Part shown: piece by piece, positions 45,415 to 56,700 of the stretch
How positions within the stretch are numbered: the first letter of the stretch is position 1
How the letters are laid out: each line of letters begins with the position of its first letter
Source of the DNA: Owenia fusiformis
Lineage: Eukaryota > Annelida > Polychaeta > Sabellida > Oweniidae
DNA length: 64,000 nucleotides
Direction of reading: 5' to 3'
NCBI GenBank assembly: GCA_903813345.2
Contig: CAIIXF020000004.1
Span: 24,241,985 to 24,305,984, forward strand
Made by a program: the position numbers and the translations under genes
The notes under the pieces: model-generated
The model's database searches: none
Seen by the model: the letters and a program-made list of their open reading frames with translations, nothing else
What the model was told of the DNA's origin: nothing

Positions 45415-46844
45415 GTCGATTGTATTACTACCTGTAGTCCTTTGAGTTCTCTCCAGGTTGAGCTGTTTGTTTTCTCAGAATCGGAAAATGTATAATGAGC
45501 TTTTTCTGTCTCATATTCTACGAAGTACCCACCACAGGCGTTCCCAGATGCGTCTGAATAAACTAAGTTAGTACATACTTGTGATTGTTCTATTTTCTCA
45601 CCTTCCATGTGTGGCAAATTGTCTCTCCAGAACAGTATTTCTTGCCTGGCACCTACAGATAGGTCTATTCTTACATCCCAGCCTGACCTGCTGGCCACGA
45701 CAATTTGTAAATGTTTTGTCATAAGATAACAAATATTACCTATTGCAGGTTGCAAAGAAACAATCTTACCTACAACCCTTGCTACCTCTCTTGCTGTAGT
45801 ATTCTGTCTATTGCTACACAGCGCATGTACATCCTGCATTATTTTGAGACGTTTGGTTTCAGGAATAGATATAGTGAACTGTTTCAAATCAATCTGAAAA
45901 CCTAACCATTTGATATTTTGAGTTGGTTCCCATATTGACTTTTCGTCATTTGGTATAAAACCACTTGATATCAAATCTGACCTTACTTGATGCGACTGAT
46001 CCACCGCTTCTTCAAGTGTTTGACACACACAAAGGGCATCATCGAGGAATGCTACTATACTCATACCTTTGCTCCTCCATCTTGTGACAAGAGGCTTCAC
46101 AATCTTTGTAAATACAAGACCTCCTGTTGATATACCAAACGGTAACACTGTAAACATATAATACTTGTATTTCGTATTCTCACCTACTTGCCACTTGAAC
46201 CCTAGATATTTCTGATGTACCTGTGCAATAGATATATGATGGTATCCACTTTTAATATCAAATGAAAACATATAAGCATCTTTCTTGAAATACTCTCTAG
46301 CTACCTTAAGGTCTTCTAACTTAACCTTGTCTCTTATAATATAGGGATTGACGTGTCTAAGGTCTAGTACTAACCTTCGCTTACCCGCTGAACTCTCTGC
46401 GACCGTCAGTGGATTGACAACATGAGGTGGAAATTCTGTTTCTACAATTTTTCCATCACATAGCAATTCTTGAATAGCATCTGTTACAAAATCTGAATTT
46501 CTATTAGCAGAAGCATTATTTTTGAGTTCTGCTTTGTCTGGTCCTGATAAAAAGGGAATAACATAACCTTTTGAAATAATGCTTTTTACATAACTATGCG
46601 CATTGATTTCTTGTGACCAAAATTCGATGTGTCTTTTCAAACTGTCTTTAACATGTTTTGACTCTGATTCAATAACACAATCTGACAACGTACCCTTCTT
46701 ACTGCTTTCCTTGGCTAGTGTTCTGCTGTTTTTCCATGTATGTTGAATAACACTCTTAGGCCCAGTGACCTTTGCCTCCGCAGGCACGGCAGATATCGTT
46801 CTCTCGTGAACGCCCACTCCTTTGGTTTTGCTGACCATTGCCAC
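45384..46844 (-). CDS. Reverse transcriptase with RNase H start
   Basis: The 486-residue frame has R-L-V-L-D-L-R-H-V-N, F-D-I-K-S-G-Y-H-H-I, L-P-F-G-I-S, the catalytic F-L-D-D-A-L box (YxDD family) and W-L-G-F-Q-I, in RT order. A thumb region (A-R-V-V-G-K-I-V-S-L) and RNase H start (V-Y-S-D-A-S-G-N-A-C-G-G-Y, S-S-T-W-R-E-L-K-G-L) follow. Soon after W-R-E-L the frame is lost, and the usual spacer before T-D-N-Q is shortened. It copies the element RNA into DNA. Confidence 0.85.
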   Translation of the reverse strand: MAMVSKTKGVGVHERTISAVPAEAKVTGPKSVIQHTWKNSRTLAKESSKKGTLSDCVIESESKHVKDSLKRHIEFWSQEINAHSYVKSIISKGYVIPFLSGPDKAELKNNASANRNSDFVTDAIQELLCDGKIVETEFPPHVVNPLTVAESSAGKRRLVLDLRHVNPYIIRDKVKLEDLKVAREYFKKDAYMFSFDIKSGYHHISIAQVHQKYLGFKWQVGENTKYKYYMFTVLPFGISTGGLVFTKIVKPLVTRWRSKGMSIVAFLDDALCVCQTLEEAVDQSHQVRSDLISSGFIPNDEKSIWEPTQNIKWLGFQIDLKQFTISIPETKRLKIMQDVHALCSNRQNTTAREVARVVGKIVSLQPAIGNICYLMTKHLQIVVASRSGWDVRIDLSVGARQEILFWRDNLPHMEGEKIEQSQVCTNLVYSDASGNACGGYFVEYETEKAHYTFSDSEKTNSSTWRELKGLQVVIQSTCGRQIIRTL

Positions 46845-47361
46845 TGGTTTTGCTGTATTTGGCTTGCTGACCGCTGCTGGTGCCTTCTTCTGGTTGTCTT
46901 GAATCGGTGCTGCCTCTGAAACTTGACCTTTTTTGGTTTAATCTATTTCTACGTTTTTTGGAAACATTTCTAAATGAAATTGATTGAGCCCTTCTAATCT
47001 TTTTATCATCATCGCTATCACTTGCGATGGCTTTCTTTTCATACTCTTCTACGGTTGCCCAGCCTGTTTCGCTATCATCGGCGATTTTAATTAGCTTGTT
47101 TCTATGATCTATAGCTGACATACCTGATGTTAGAATTGCCATTGCTTCTTCTGGCGAGTTGTTGCTAATCTGCTCCATGGCCGTTGATATAGAATCTTTC
47201 ACGCCCATGTTATGCTCATACTGTACACAATGCGCCTTGTGTTTGAACGAATGTTCGTCACTTTTGAGCTTCTTCACAAACGATTTGTTTTCCGCCGTCA
47301 ATTCTCTTTTGAGATTGTCCATTTTTCTATCCAATAATTGTTCTAACTGTTGCATATCCAT
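46756..47361 (-). CDS. Gag-like protein of the retroelement
   Basis: The 201-residue frame begins M-D-M-Q-Q-L-E-Q-L-L-D with a likely coiled coil and has a charged middle with H-S-F-K-H-K-A-H-C-V-Q-Y-E-H-N. The basic tail ends C-R-A-C-G-G-K-G-H-W-A, a zinc-knuckle form cut just before the final Cys. Its end overlaps the reverse transcriptase frame by about 90 bases, as in compact retroelements. Confidence 0.75.
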   Translation of the reverse strand: MDMQQLEQLLDRKMDNLKRELTAENKSFVKKLKSDEHSFKHKAHCVQYEHNMGVKDSISTAMEQISNNSPEEAMAILTSGMSAIDHRNKLIKIADDSETGWATVEEYEKKAIASDSDDDKKIRRAQSISFRNVSKKRRNRLNQKRSSFRGSTDSRQPEEGTSSGQQAKYSKTSGNGQQNQRSGRSRENDICRACGGKGHWA

Positions 47362-47392
47362 ATTTAATAGTGAATATTGTTAAAAACGTGTG

Positions 47393-47452
47393 AAATTTAG
47401 GTGTTACTCGTGTAGGCAAAAAGCCGAGAATGACTACCTTAGTTTCATACTA
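47393..47452 (-). repeat. Terminal direct repeat, upstream copy
   Basis: Same sequence as 43681-43742, located just upstream of gag on the minus strand. It corresponds in position to the A1 repeat of the element at 23222-28628. Confidence 0.85.
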
Positions 47453-48252
47453 CCCTTTGTTCAAAATACTACTTTTCTATTGGCTACTACTTTACACTCA
47501 GAATCTAACCTCGTTCTATTTCAGCAACTGCTAACAAAATGATCAGAAAATTATTTTCAATCTCATTCATACTTCAAAACGATAGAAAATATAAGTTACT
47601 GTTTAGCAAACGAGGCGCGAAAGTAAGCAATATGTAAGGATTGAACACAAAATGCAGCACAACTTATCCAAGATTGCATATTGGGGCGCGGTAAATATGG
47701 TCCATCCTATATAGGCACCCTTCTACAGAATATCTCAGTGGAGACAAAGTTCGAATGAGTACACCTCGCGTGCACGGTTTACCATTTTTCATGTCATTCC
47801 CATCCTTGGAATGCATTTGAATTTTTCCTTAGCTTTACAAGGGCCTTTGAGATGGCTGTTTTGGGCCCTTGAGATTATTTTGGACCCACTCTCATCACAC
47901 CCCAAACATAGGGATGCCACTTAATAACATCCTCTTGAACACAACCACGACCATTTCAAAAGAATTCAGTTCATGACCCCCGGAATATGCCTTGTTGTAT
48001 TTGAAGATTGGTCAGATGATGCATTACATCAGGATTGTATCTTTAACAGCATGACCCTAGAAACCTATGACAATTTCCAACAGAACATTCAAATTCACGA
48101 AAATTGCTGCCATGTTTGAACAAATATGAGACAAAATGAGACAAAATATTACTCTAGTTTTTAAATATGTAATCTGTTTTTGATTATACTGAAAATTAAA
48201 ACAAGTTATTCAAGAAAAAGTGACCCTTGAACAATTTTGTCTGGGCTACTAA

Positions 48253-50440
48253 ATATTTTGCTTGAAACTTGAACACGTTCACAAATATTCATTAATGTAT
48301 CTTAAAGATACAACCTGATAAACAATTATATATATTTATATACAGGGTGGTCAGAAATGGAAACCCTGCCACTATTTTCCACACATCCCTGTCATTAAAA
48401 AAAATACTCCTTGATTTTTTCCATAATTTGTACATCATTCAATCAACAGCCTGCTAATATCGTACTCCATGGCCATCAGAATGATAGTTTCGATTTTACA
48501 GCACTTTAAACAACATGCTCCAATGGTCACTTTTGCACTAGAGGCAAATCTGTGCATGTCTTCTAAAATGTCCCTTGCTTCTTACAGTGAGGAAACGCCA
48601 AAAATTTAGTATTTCTGTACATATTACTCTGTATCCAAAACCGTTCTGTCCAAAATGTAAGTTTGGAAGGATTGAGGATGCCTTTCAGTGAAAGCAACAA
48701 GGCTACTTTTAGAAACTGTTTCAATGTTAAAGGGTAGGTGGAACATGAATAACGCAGATGCGAGTAGGTAGTTACCAGTTTCATCATCAGGTGACTCGTT
48801 CGGGTCAGATAGCATGGTAAGTTCCCTTTAAATTAAATTACATCTGTTTTAGTGGTTCAATTTTCATATAACCCTAATGTATCTAATAGTTATGCAAATT
48901 GAATTATGTCCAGTGAAAGAAAATGTTACCTGTCCAATACTAGAAAAGATATTTCATATATTTTTTTGTAATTTTGGAACATTGTGGTCTATGGGGAATC
49001 AACCCGAACTAGAAGTCACACATACAATAAAGGACGGGATAATTATGATACCCTATAGTTCATCATTAAATATTTCCAAAGAATTCGGCTTATCCATTGC
49101 TGAGAAAATTCTTGTCAAGCGGCTCCATTTTTGGGACATAAATTATATATTATACTAATTTTTTTTCATTTTCATTTGAGTTAATTACATATCTCAAACG
49201 GGCATATACGTGTTGTAGGATAATGTAACATGATACCCTAAGGTAGAAACAACTCCCCGTATTAATCTGACAGGAGCTGGTATCTTTATCCTCGCTAGGA
49301 CCACCGACAATTCAAGCCAGCATAGGCCTTTTATCGAGTTACACACTACTATACCTTGCATTTGGCTTTCATGAGCAACCCATTTGGCTTATTAGTAATG
49401 ATTATATATTTGTTTTTATTTGTCTGTTCCTTATTAATGGTTTATCGGTTGAAAGTTAGATGTTGATAAGGTACTTTAAAAAATATACTAAACAATCCAA
49501 TTAGACAAACAAAGTATCTTATGCATTTCTAGGTGTTAGGTATGGTAGTGTATCACTCTAGTAATCTACTTCTCTGGTGTACTTTTTAGCATAAGCTGGC
49601 TCCTGTCACTGCATGCTAGATTGAACCCAGGATCTTGGATCTTCAGCAGTCATATATTTTTGCTGCCTGTTTTGTGAAGCGGTCATAGTAACGAACGTCG
49701 CAATTCGTCAATTTATTCATGTGTTTACGAATGAGTTGATATAGTTATGAATAAGATTAATTAATTGTAAAATTAAAATTTTGTAATATACTTGGGATGG
49801 TCGTTTTTGTGTTGTCGATACTTTCATGAATATGATTGATTAATTGTAAATTGAATTTGAAATTTTGTAAGATACTTGACATGATCATTTTTGTGTGATC
49901 GGCTACAAATATGTATGCAAATGTTAAAAGGGAATGGACTAACAATAAGCATTACCAGTATTAAAGAACACAGCAAGTAAAAAAAGCATAAAAGAGTAGA
50001 ACATTCATAAGGAAAACAACTACTAGTATCCCATATCAAACTTGAAAATAAACAATTTCTAATACCCCTTCCCATAGCATTCAAGTACCATTATCACAAT
50101 ACAAGACAACTAAAACACTAATATGAAATATAAGGTATTGGCAATGATTCATAAGAATATCACACTTGTGGACATATACAGGTAGAGCTGCGCAATAAAT
50201 GGTGATATCGCTCTATTTAGAAATTTAAGACTGATTATCCAATAGATGGCGAAATAAGAAAAAACATGAACAAATCAATAATCTTATATAAAACGTCAAC
50301 ACGTGATTACAATTGCATCCAATCAAAATAGAGATCGGGCGATTTTCACATAAGCACAGGAGGTGACGCATGCGCATGCTCTGTTGCTCTTTAGTAAATC
50401 ATTATAACGGGGCATAATATATTATTCAATAACAATGGCA
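48253..50440. other. Spacer upstream of gene C
   Basis: No gene recognised. TATACAGGGTGGTCAG near 48342 resembles a Tc1/mariner-type end without a partner. Two similar AT-rich units of about 60 bases occur around 49750-49890. Confidence 0.45.
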
Positions 50441-50656
50441 ATTTTATACTTTTATTCAGTTGAATTAGTTGAAAAAATAGGCCGTCAAATAAATTTTTCG
50501 ATCTGTTCGGTTGTGTGTGTTTAAGGACTAATATATCAAAAGTTTTGAATTGTTTCAGTTGCTGTGAATTAAAAGCATGAAATACTCTATTTGACACATT
50601 GCAACGGTATTGTTATGTATAGTTGCTAACACGTCAATTTGTGCTTTTTCGACACA
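50440..50656 (+). promoter_or_regulatory. Conserved upstream region of gene C
   Basis: Shares CGATCTGTT, AGGACTAATAT, TTGTTTCAGTTGCTGTGAAT and TTCGACACAATGCA with the region before gene B, in the same order and spacing. The two genes are otherwise divergent, so the block is a candidate core promoter and 5' UTR. Confidence 0.45.
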
Positions 50657-50711
50657 ATGCATACTGGACGCATCTTTATTGCTGTCCTTGTCATAGGACT
50701 GGCACTATTAG
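50657..50711 (+). CDS. Gene C exon 1: signal peptide
   Basis: M-H-T-G-R-I-F-I-A-V-L-V-I-G-L-A-L-L and one base, then GTGAGT. A basic residue followed by a strong hydrophobic core; start context ACACAATGC equals that of gene B. Confidence 0.82.
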
Positions 50712-53700
50712 GTGAGTTAATATATCTTTTAATGAAATGGTAAAAATACAATCACTTGGAAATAATGATAATACCGCTCTGGTATTTCTTTCTAATATTT
50801 ACTAGTGTATTGTTTATGTTAAAGCTTTGATATTCATCCAACGATGGCTTTTCTTCGTAGTGCACTTTCTATTTACTTTTAATTTAGGTGTTTATTTTAG
50901 TTACATGTACCTTTTCTTTGGTCTGTTGTTCATCAGCATGATAAGAATCTTAGAGACCTGAATGACAAATTCAAATTCAGAAATATTACCAAAAGTCAGT
51001 CTTAACATTTAAAAATATGTTTAATTGGAAAATAACCAAAATGAGTTTATTTCGCCCAAATATAAACTTTAACCTTGGAACAAAATAGTAATCCCAGCTT
51101 TTATGATTATATATCGTCTTTATGTTCCAAAAGTTATATCGATATTCTTTAAAAAAGAATTATACATAACTGATACTAAGAAAGAACGAATGGAAATATT
51201 GATACGTTGAATCTACTTTTACAGCTTTACAGTAATATTTTGAAACATATTCTCAAATGTTTACTTTGATAAAGGTGAACTTTTAAAATTACTTCAGTAA
51301 TATTTTGACAAATAATGCAATAAAATTCCCAAATGGTCGTCAGTTTTGCTTTACATATATACAACTAAAGCTATATGGGTAAATAGCTTAATATATACAG
51401 GAATCAAGGTAACTGGCGTTCTCACTTAGTTATTTCTTGTTAAGACTTTCTAATTAGATTCACAGACTCCTTAATACAAGGGTCATTCGAAAAGTCTTGC
51501 ACGACAGCTTCTCAGTACTGCATTGCAAGGCCACGCACAGATTTTTTTGGAAAAGAGGGTATATCCTTTTTTTAAATTCAACTGATAAATTGTTTTTGAA
51601 TAGTTGATATTCCTATTGATTCGTTATGAATTGTTAACTGATTAAGATTCATTTAAATAGTACAGTATAGTGTACCAATATGTGACATCAGTATTGAAAA
51701 TATAAAATGTAATTGCATTATAGTTTCTGAGAGTTATGCTGGCAAGGGTGGAGGAAAGGGCAAGAAAAAGATGTGCAAGCCCTGCAAATCCAAATGCAAT
51801 TATGGAAAACGCTGCAAGAAAATCTGCAATCTGAAACCGGTATGGCTATTTATTGTATTATATTACAATTCGTCTTCTTAATATTGAACACGGGATATAT
51901 CCCGTATATCTACGGTCGTAGCCTTGCCCAAGTCGGTCTCTTTTACTTATCTTGATTTCTATTATGACCGCCTTGTACCAAAGAGAAAGCCACGTGCTTA
52001 ACCGACAGTTTGTTGATGTTGGTAAAATTTGACCATTCAACGACGGCCCTGTAGCGTTAGCTCATTATTATGCAGGGTCAAAAACAAGTACACTTTTCAC
52101 CGGGACTTTTCACGAACAAATCTTGCACGAATCTGAGCACGAATTCATCATAAAAATACAAATATTTTATCAGATAAATATCAATGAGAGTTTAGTGGAT
52201 GCCGGGGCATCGATCGGATAACCAAAGGTGAGAAGATTTCAACAATAAACGTTGAAACGATCGCCTAACATGTAGGCTTCGATCACCGATCGACGACAAC
52301 ATGACCCGCTAAATTGGACTAGGTCTTCGTGCATTTTCATAGCGAAATCAGTTTTAAATCAACATTGAATCGCATGATTTAATTTATATCAATGACTCTT
52401 ACCTTCCAATGTACATTTAATTACATAATATTATATATTGTATGTCTAACGAAACACTCGATCAGATCATTGAATTTCAAGTCGTAGATGTGAAGTTTGT
52501 TTTGTTTATGCGGCTCAACCTGATAACGTTTTGATTGGTCATTCAGCCTGAAGTCACACGTCGTGTCCACGCGATATCTGTCAATCAATAAGGTTTCGCG
52601 ATACCCCTGATAGCGTGGGTATTACGGAAATCTCGAAACCGTTGAATATTTCAGCATAATAACAGCGGAGATGTATTGGATTGTACAAGGCGGTAATAAT
52701 TCAAGATCGGATAAGTAAAAAAAATACCGACTTGGGCAAGGCTACTACGGTCGTAATTTACGTAATTAACCTTGAAGATAGACCCAGAAACCCCTCCTTG
52801 AAGGAGCCCTGTGTTCTTTTATGTGCACTTATACATAGACATACGTACACATCACAGCCTTTTGTACGAGTTGCGGACCACTCAGTCAAACACCCTGAAG
52901 TACTTCACGCAAACAAGCAAATTTAGTCTTGCCTGAACCGGGGATCAAATCCGGGACCTATTGCGCAGGAGGTACATGCGCTACCGCTGAGCTACACAGG
53001 TGGACTTTACTCAAGAATATAATACTTAATTTAACTTAAACTTTTAACATGGATTTCTGAAAAGTCACATGCACTTTTGTATTCGATTACAGACATTCGA
53101 CATTGCATTCTATCTTATCATTTCGAAACATGTCATAAATTTGTTTTTTGCACAATTATATTAGATTTATGTACATATATACTGTACTCCCGGTAATTTT
53201 CGCGCGCTACTATATTTTGAGCTTTTCGTTAGTTTTGAAAAATTCGCGAAAGGCAAAACCATTGGTTGAAGGAACAACCATGGTTGATATCAAAGCCGAA
53301 AGAGTGATCCTGTATGACAAATTCGCAGAATAGCCGCGAAATTTAAAAAAAATGAAAATTAGTGAAATATAATATAATTTGAAAATGTTACTAATATATG
53401 ATAACAATCAAGTTGTATCATTCTAGGTCATCATCAGTGTGTGATGTCAAATCTCACATGAAAATGACAAACTACAAAATAATAACGGAAAATAATCAAT
53501 ATTCCATCACCCCTATCAAATAACCTCTTTAATTCTATAATTACTCATACTCAGTATGGAAGATTAACTCATTTGACCCTTCTAAAAAGAATAGTCTGTT
53601 GTAATTTTGCTTCACTTGTTCAGCTCTTTAATTAAGGTGTGACATATCCTTGCTATGTTCAACAAAACAAATGCTTTAAAACAAGGATTTTCCCTATGCA

Positions 53701-56700
53701 TTGGTTTCCTTGTTTTTAGGGAACTAAATGTGACGACAAGTGTTGGAAGAATTGTATGAAAAAATCTAAACCGATGCCCGGTGAACTCCAATATTGCATG
53801 GATAAATGTAGAAGTGAGTAAAGTTTATTTGAAACATTTGAAAGTGCAGTTCTTTATTCTTATGTTTGAATCACCAGGGCCTATGACATTGTGCAATCCT
53901 AGAATTGATCCTGGTTGTTGTCGTGGTAATTATGCATTGGTTTTTAGTAACCATAAGAACCCAGCTTCAGAGAAGTCATATAACGTCGGCCTCTGACCTC
54001 CCCCCAGGGGGAAGGGGGATGTTAGACGTTGTTTCTTTTCACGTTAGATCATGGTTTTGGGATATATGGTCTACTTTTCTTATGACAGATTGACACTTAC
54101 AGTTTGCTTGTCTTGTTGGGTTTCTTTAAAGTTTTTAGTCACTTTCCCTTTGTCATTTGCGCTTATATAGTCCTCATCCTACTGCTCCTCCTCGGATTAG
54201 TAGAGACCGGCTTCATATCGTCACTCTGCGCCTGCTTCTAAGGTTCTATAGAAAACATTCCTCCTACTCCTTCAGAATCGTCAAAACTACTTCATTATTT
54301 GAAACAGTTTTGACATTGTCATCTTACTGATGATATGGACGAAACGAGCATTAGGTATGACTAATCCATAACAATTCGGCCTAGTGTTTGAATTGTATTG
54401 GAATTCTACTTTTTATATTCACTTGATATTTTATCAAGGGCTGTATATAGTCAGAAAACACATAGTCGATGTTTCCTTTCTATTCCAGTTCCACCTACCC
54501 CTCCTCCGACCGCAACTCCAAGGCCACCCCCAAGTAAGTACTGTATGTCACAATATGAAATCGTAACTTTATATTTCAATCAAAGCATCAGACTTTTAAG
54601 TTTCTATGGCATCCACATAATTTACGATGGATATAACACACTTTTGATTATACCTTATGACGAATACTCAAAACGTCCTTTCTTGTGCCTTGTGTGGTTG
54701 ACATCATTTTATTTCATGCTGAAAATTTCTTAAAAGTTCTATTTTCTCCTTACCTAGATTTTTACATATCTCAAGAAGTACCTTAGAAGTACATTTTCCC
54801 TTACTTCATATTACTTTCTCAGTAAGAACCAGGCATTATTTGAACAAAGCAGGAGTTTATCATGACCTTGCTCTCTCTAAAAATAAGTAGGTCAACACAA
54901 TTGCAAACAGAACTAATCCCCATTCAATGATTATTTAAATATGACTATTTATGTGTACAAAATATCAATCCAATGAGTGTATAGAGTGACGCAATCAAAC
55001 ATTAGGACATCTGCCAAATGGGGTTTATACATTTTGGAGACATTTTCTAAGACTGATAAAAAATGTACACTTTCACAGGAAGTGATACATACCTCCCAAA
55101 TCAACCAAAATATATTTATATCAGTAATCTTGAATGTTTTTTATTGTTATTTCTTGAAAATATACATCTTTTAACTACAATTTGATCCTAGATATTATCC
55201 CAGGGGTGTTTATAGCCATTCATTCTTTATCCAATATTGTCCTGGATTGTGATGTTGACTCTTGTTTGGGGGAAGGGAGGGGTTTTACACCCCATTTCTT
55301 TCACATTAGATCATGGTTCTGGCATATATAGAGTATATTTTTTTAAGTTTAAACTTAGAGCCTGCTTTTCTCGCTGGGTTTCTTAAAGGTTTTTAGTCTC
55401 CATCCTTTTGGCGCTTGTGCTAAGATATTTAACGTAGAATGAAGACTGAGTAATAATGGTGCAGCGAAAGGAGAAATTTGGCTTATGTTCTGCAACTTAT
55501 ATCAACAATCATTCAATATCGATATACGTAGAATGTAGATGGAGCGAATATGGCGAGGAGAAATTTGGCTTATGTTCTGCGACTTATATCAACATTTATT
55601 CAATATTGATTTAACATAGAATGTAAATGGAGCGAATATGGCGAAGAGAAAATTGACTCATGTTCTGCAAGTTGTGGGGGTGGCATAACAACATTGACAC
55701 GTAAAAGGACTAAGATATATGGCTATGCAGAGACTGTGGACACATATTGCTATGGTTCGGACACTGTTGTTGTGAGAACCCGATTGTGTAATATTCAGCC
55801 ATGTTGGGAGCCTCCACCGCCTCCACCTCCTCCAACTACCCCGCCTCCCATTATAGGGAAAAGTGAGTAACCATGCAGTCGAATCGTATCACTAAAACTA
55901 TACTAAACAAAATCTCAGTTCAGCATATCATAATTGTTTAAAGGATATTGTTTAGATCAAATAAATGTAACCAATACAGAATCTGCACTAACACTCAAAT
56001 CAACATTTCTCAAATATTAATTTAACGTAGAATGTAGATGGAGCGAATATGGCGCGGAGAAACTTGGCCAATGTTCTGCAAGTTGTGGGGGTGGCATGTT
56101 AACAGTGACACGTAAACGGACTAAATTATATGGCTATGCAGAGACCGGGGATCCAGAATGCTATGGTTCTGACACTGTTGTTGTGAGAACCCAATTGTGT
56201 AATATTCAGCCATGTTGGGGGCCTCCACCGCCTCCACCTCCTTCGACTACCCCGCCTCCCATTATAGGGAAAAGTGAGTAACCAGTCGAATTGCATCACT
56301 AAAACTATACTAAACAAAATCTCAGTTCGGCATATCATAATTGTTTAAAGGATATTGTTTAGATCAAATAAATGTAACCAATACAGAATCTGCACTAACA
56401 CTCAAATCAACATTTATCAAATATTGATTTTATGTAGAATGTAGATGGAGCGAATATGGCGCGGAGAAACATGGCCAATGTTCTGCAAGTTGTGGGGGTG
56501 GCATGTTAACAGTGACACGTAAACGGACTAAATTATATGGCTATACAGAGACTGGGGACACATATTGCTATGGCTCGGACTCTGTTGTTGTGAGAACCCA
56601 GTTTTGTAATATTCAGCCGTGCTGGGAGCCCCCGCCACCTACACCTCCTCCAACTTACCCGCCTCCCGTCATAAGTGAGTAATCAATCGAATTACATGTA

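Larger units (their letters stand above)
43350..47455 (-). mobile_element. Tyrosine-recombinase retroelement (DIRS superfamily), broken
   Basis: On the minus strand: a direct repeat (47452-47393), gag (47361-46756), reverse transcriptase and RNase H (46844-44857 in two frames), tyrosine recombinase (about 44700-43655, frameshifted), a second copy of the direct repeat (43742-43681) and a short-repeat tail. RT-RNase H-recombinase order and absence of an integrase are diagnostic of the superfamily. Exact ends are unresolved. Frameshifts in RNase H and recombinase suggest it is no longer autonomous. Confidence 0.8.
42097..48252. mobile_element. 6.2 kb inverted-repeat structure enclosing the retroelement
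   Basis: TAGTAGCCTGGGCAGAATTTT at 42097 is answered in inverted form by AATTTTGTCTGGGCTACTA ending near 48252. Both continue inward with AAGGGTCAC, AATTATCAAAAACGATTA-like and TTTGTCTCATATTTG words for roughly 250 bases with gaps. It is either a DNA transposon invaded by the retroelement or two inverted copies of one repeat. Confidence 0.55.

Noticed and set aside
48877-49158. 93-codon plus-strand frame upstream of gene C
   Set aside because: No homology, motif, or splice context recognised; expected by chance in AT-rich DNA of this length.
52930-53005. Functional tRNA gene on the minus strand
   Set aside because: A- and B-box words are present but the anticodon stem and acceptor stem pair poorly.
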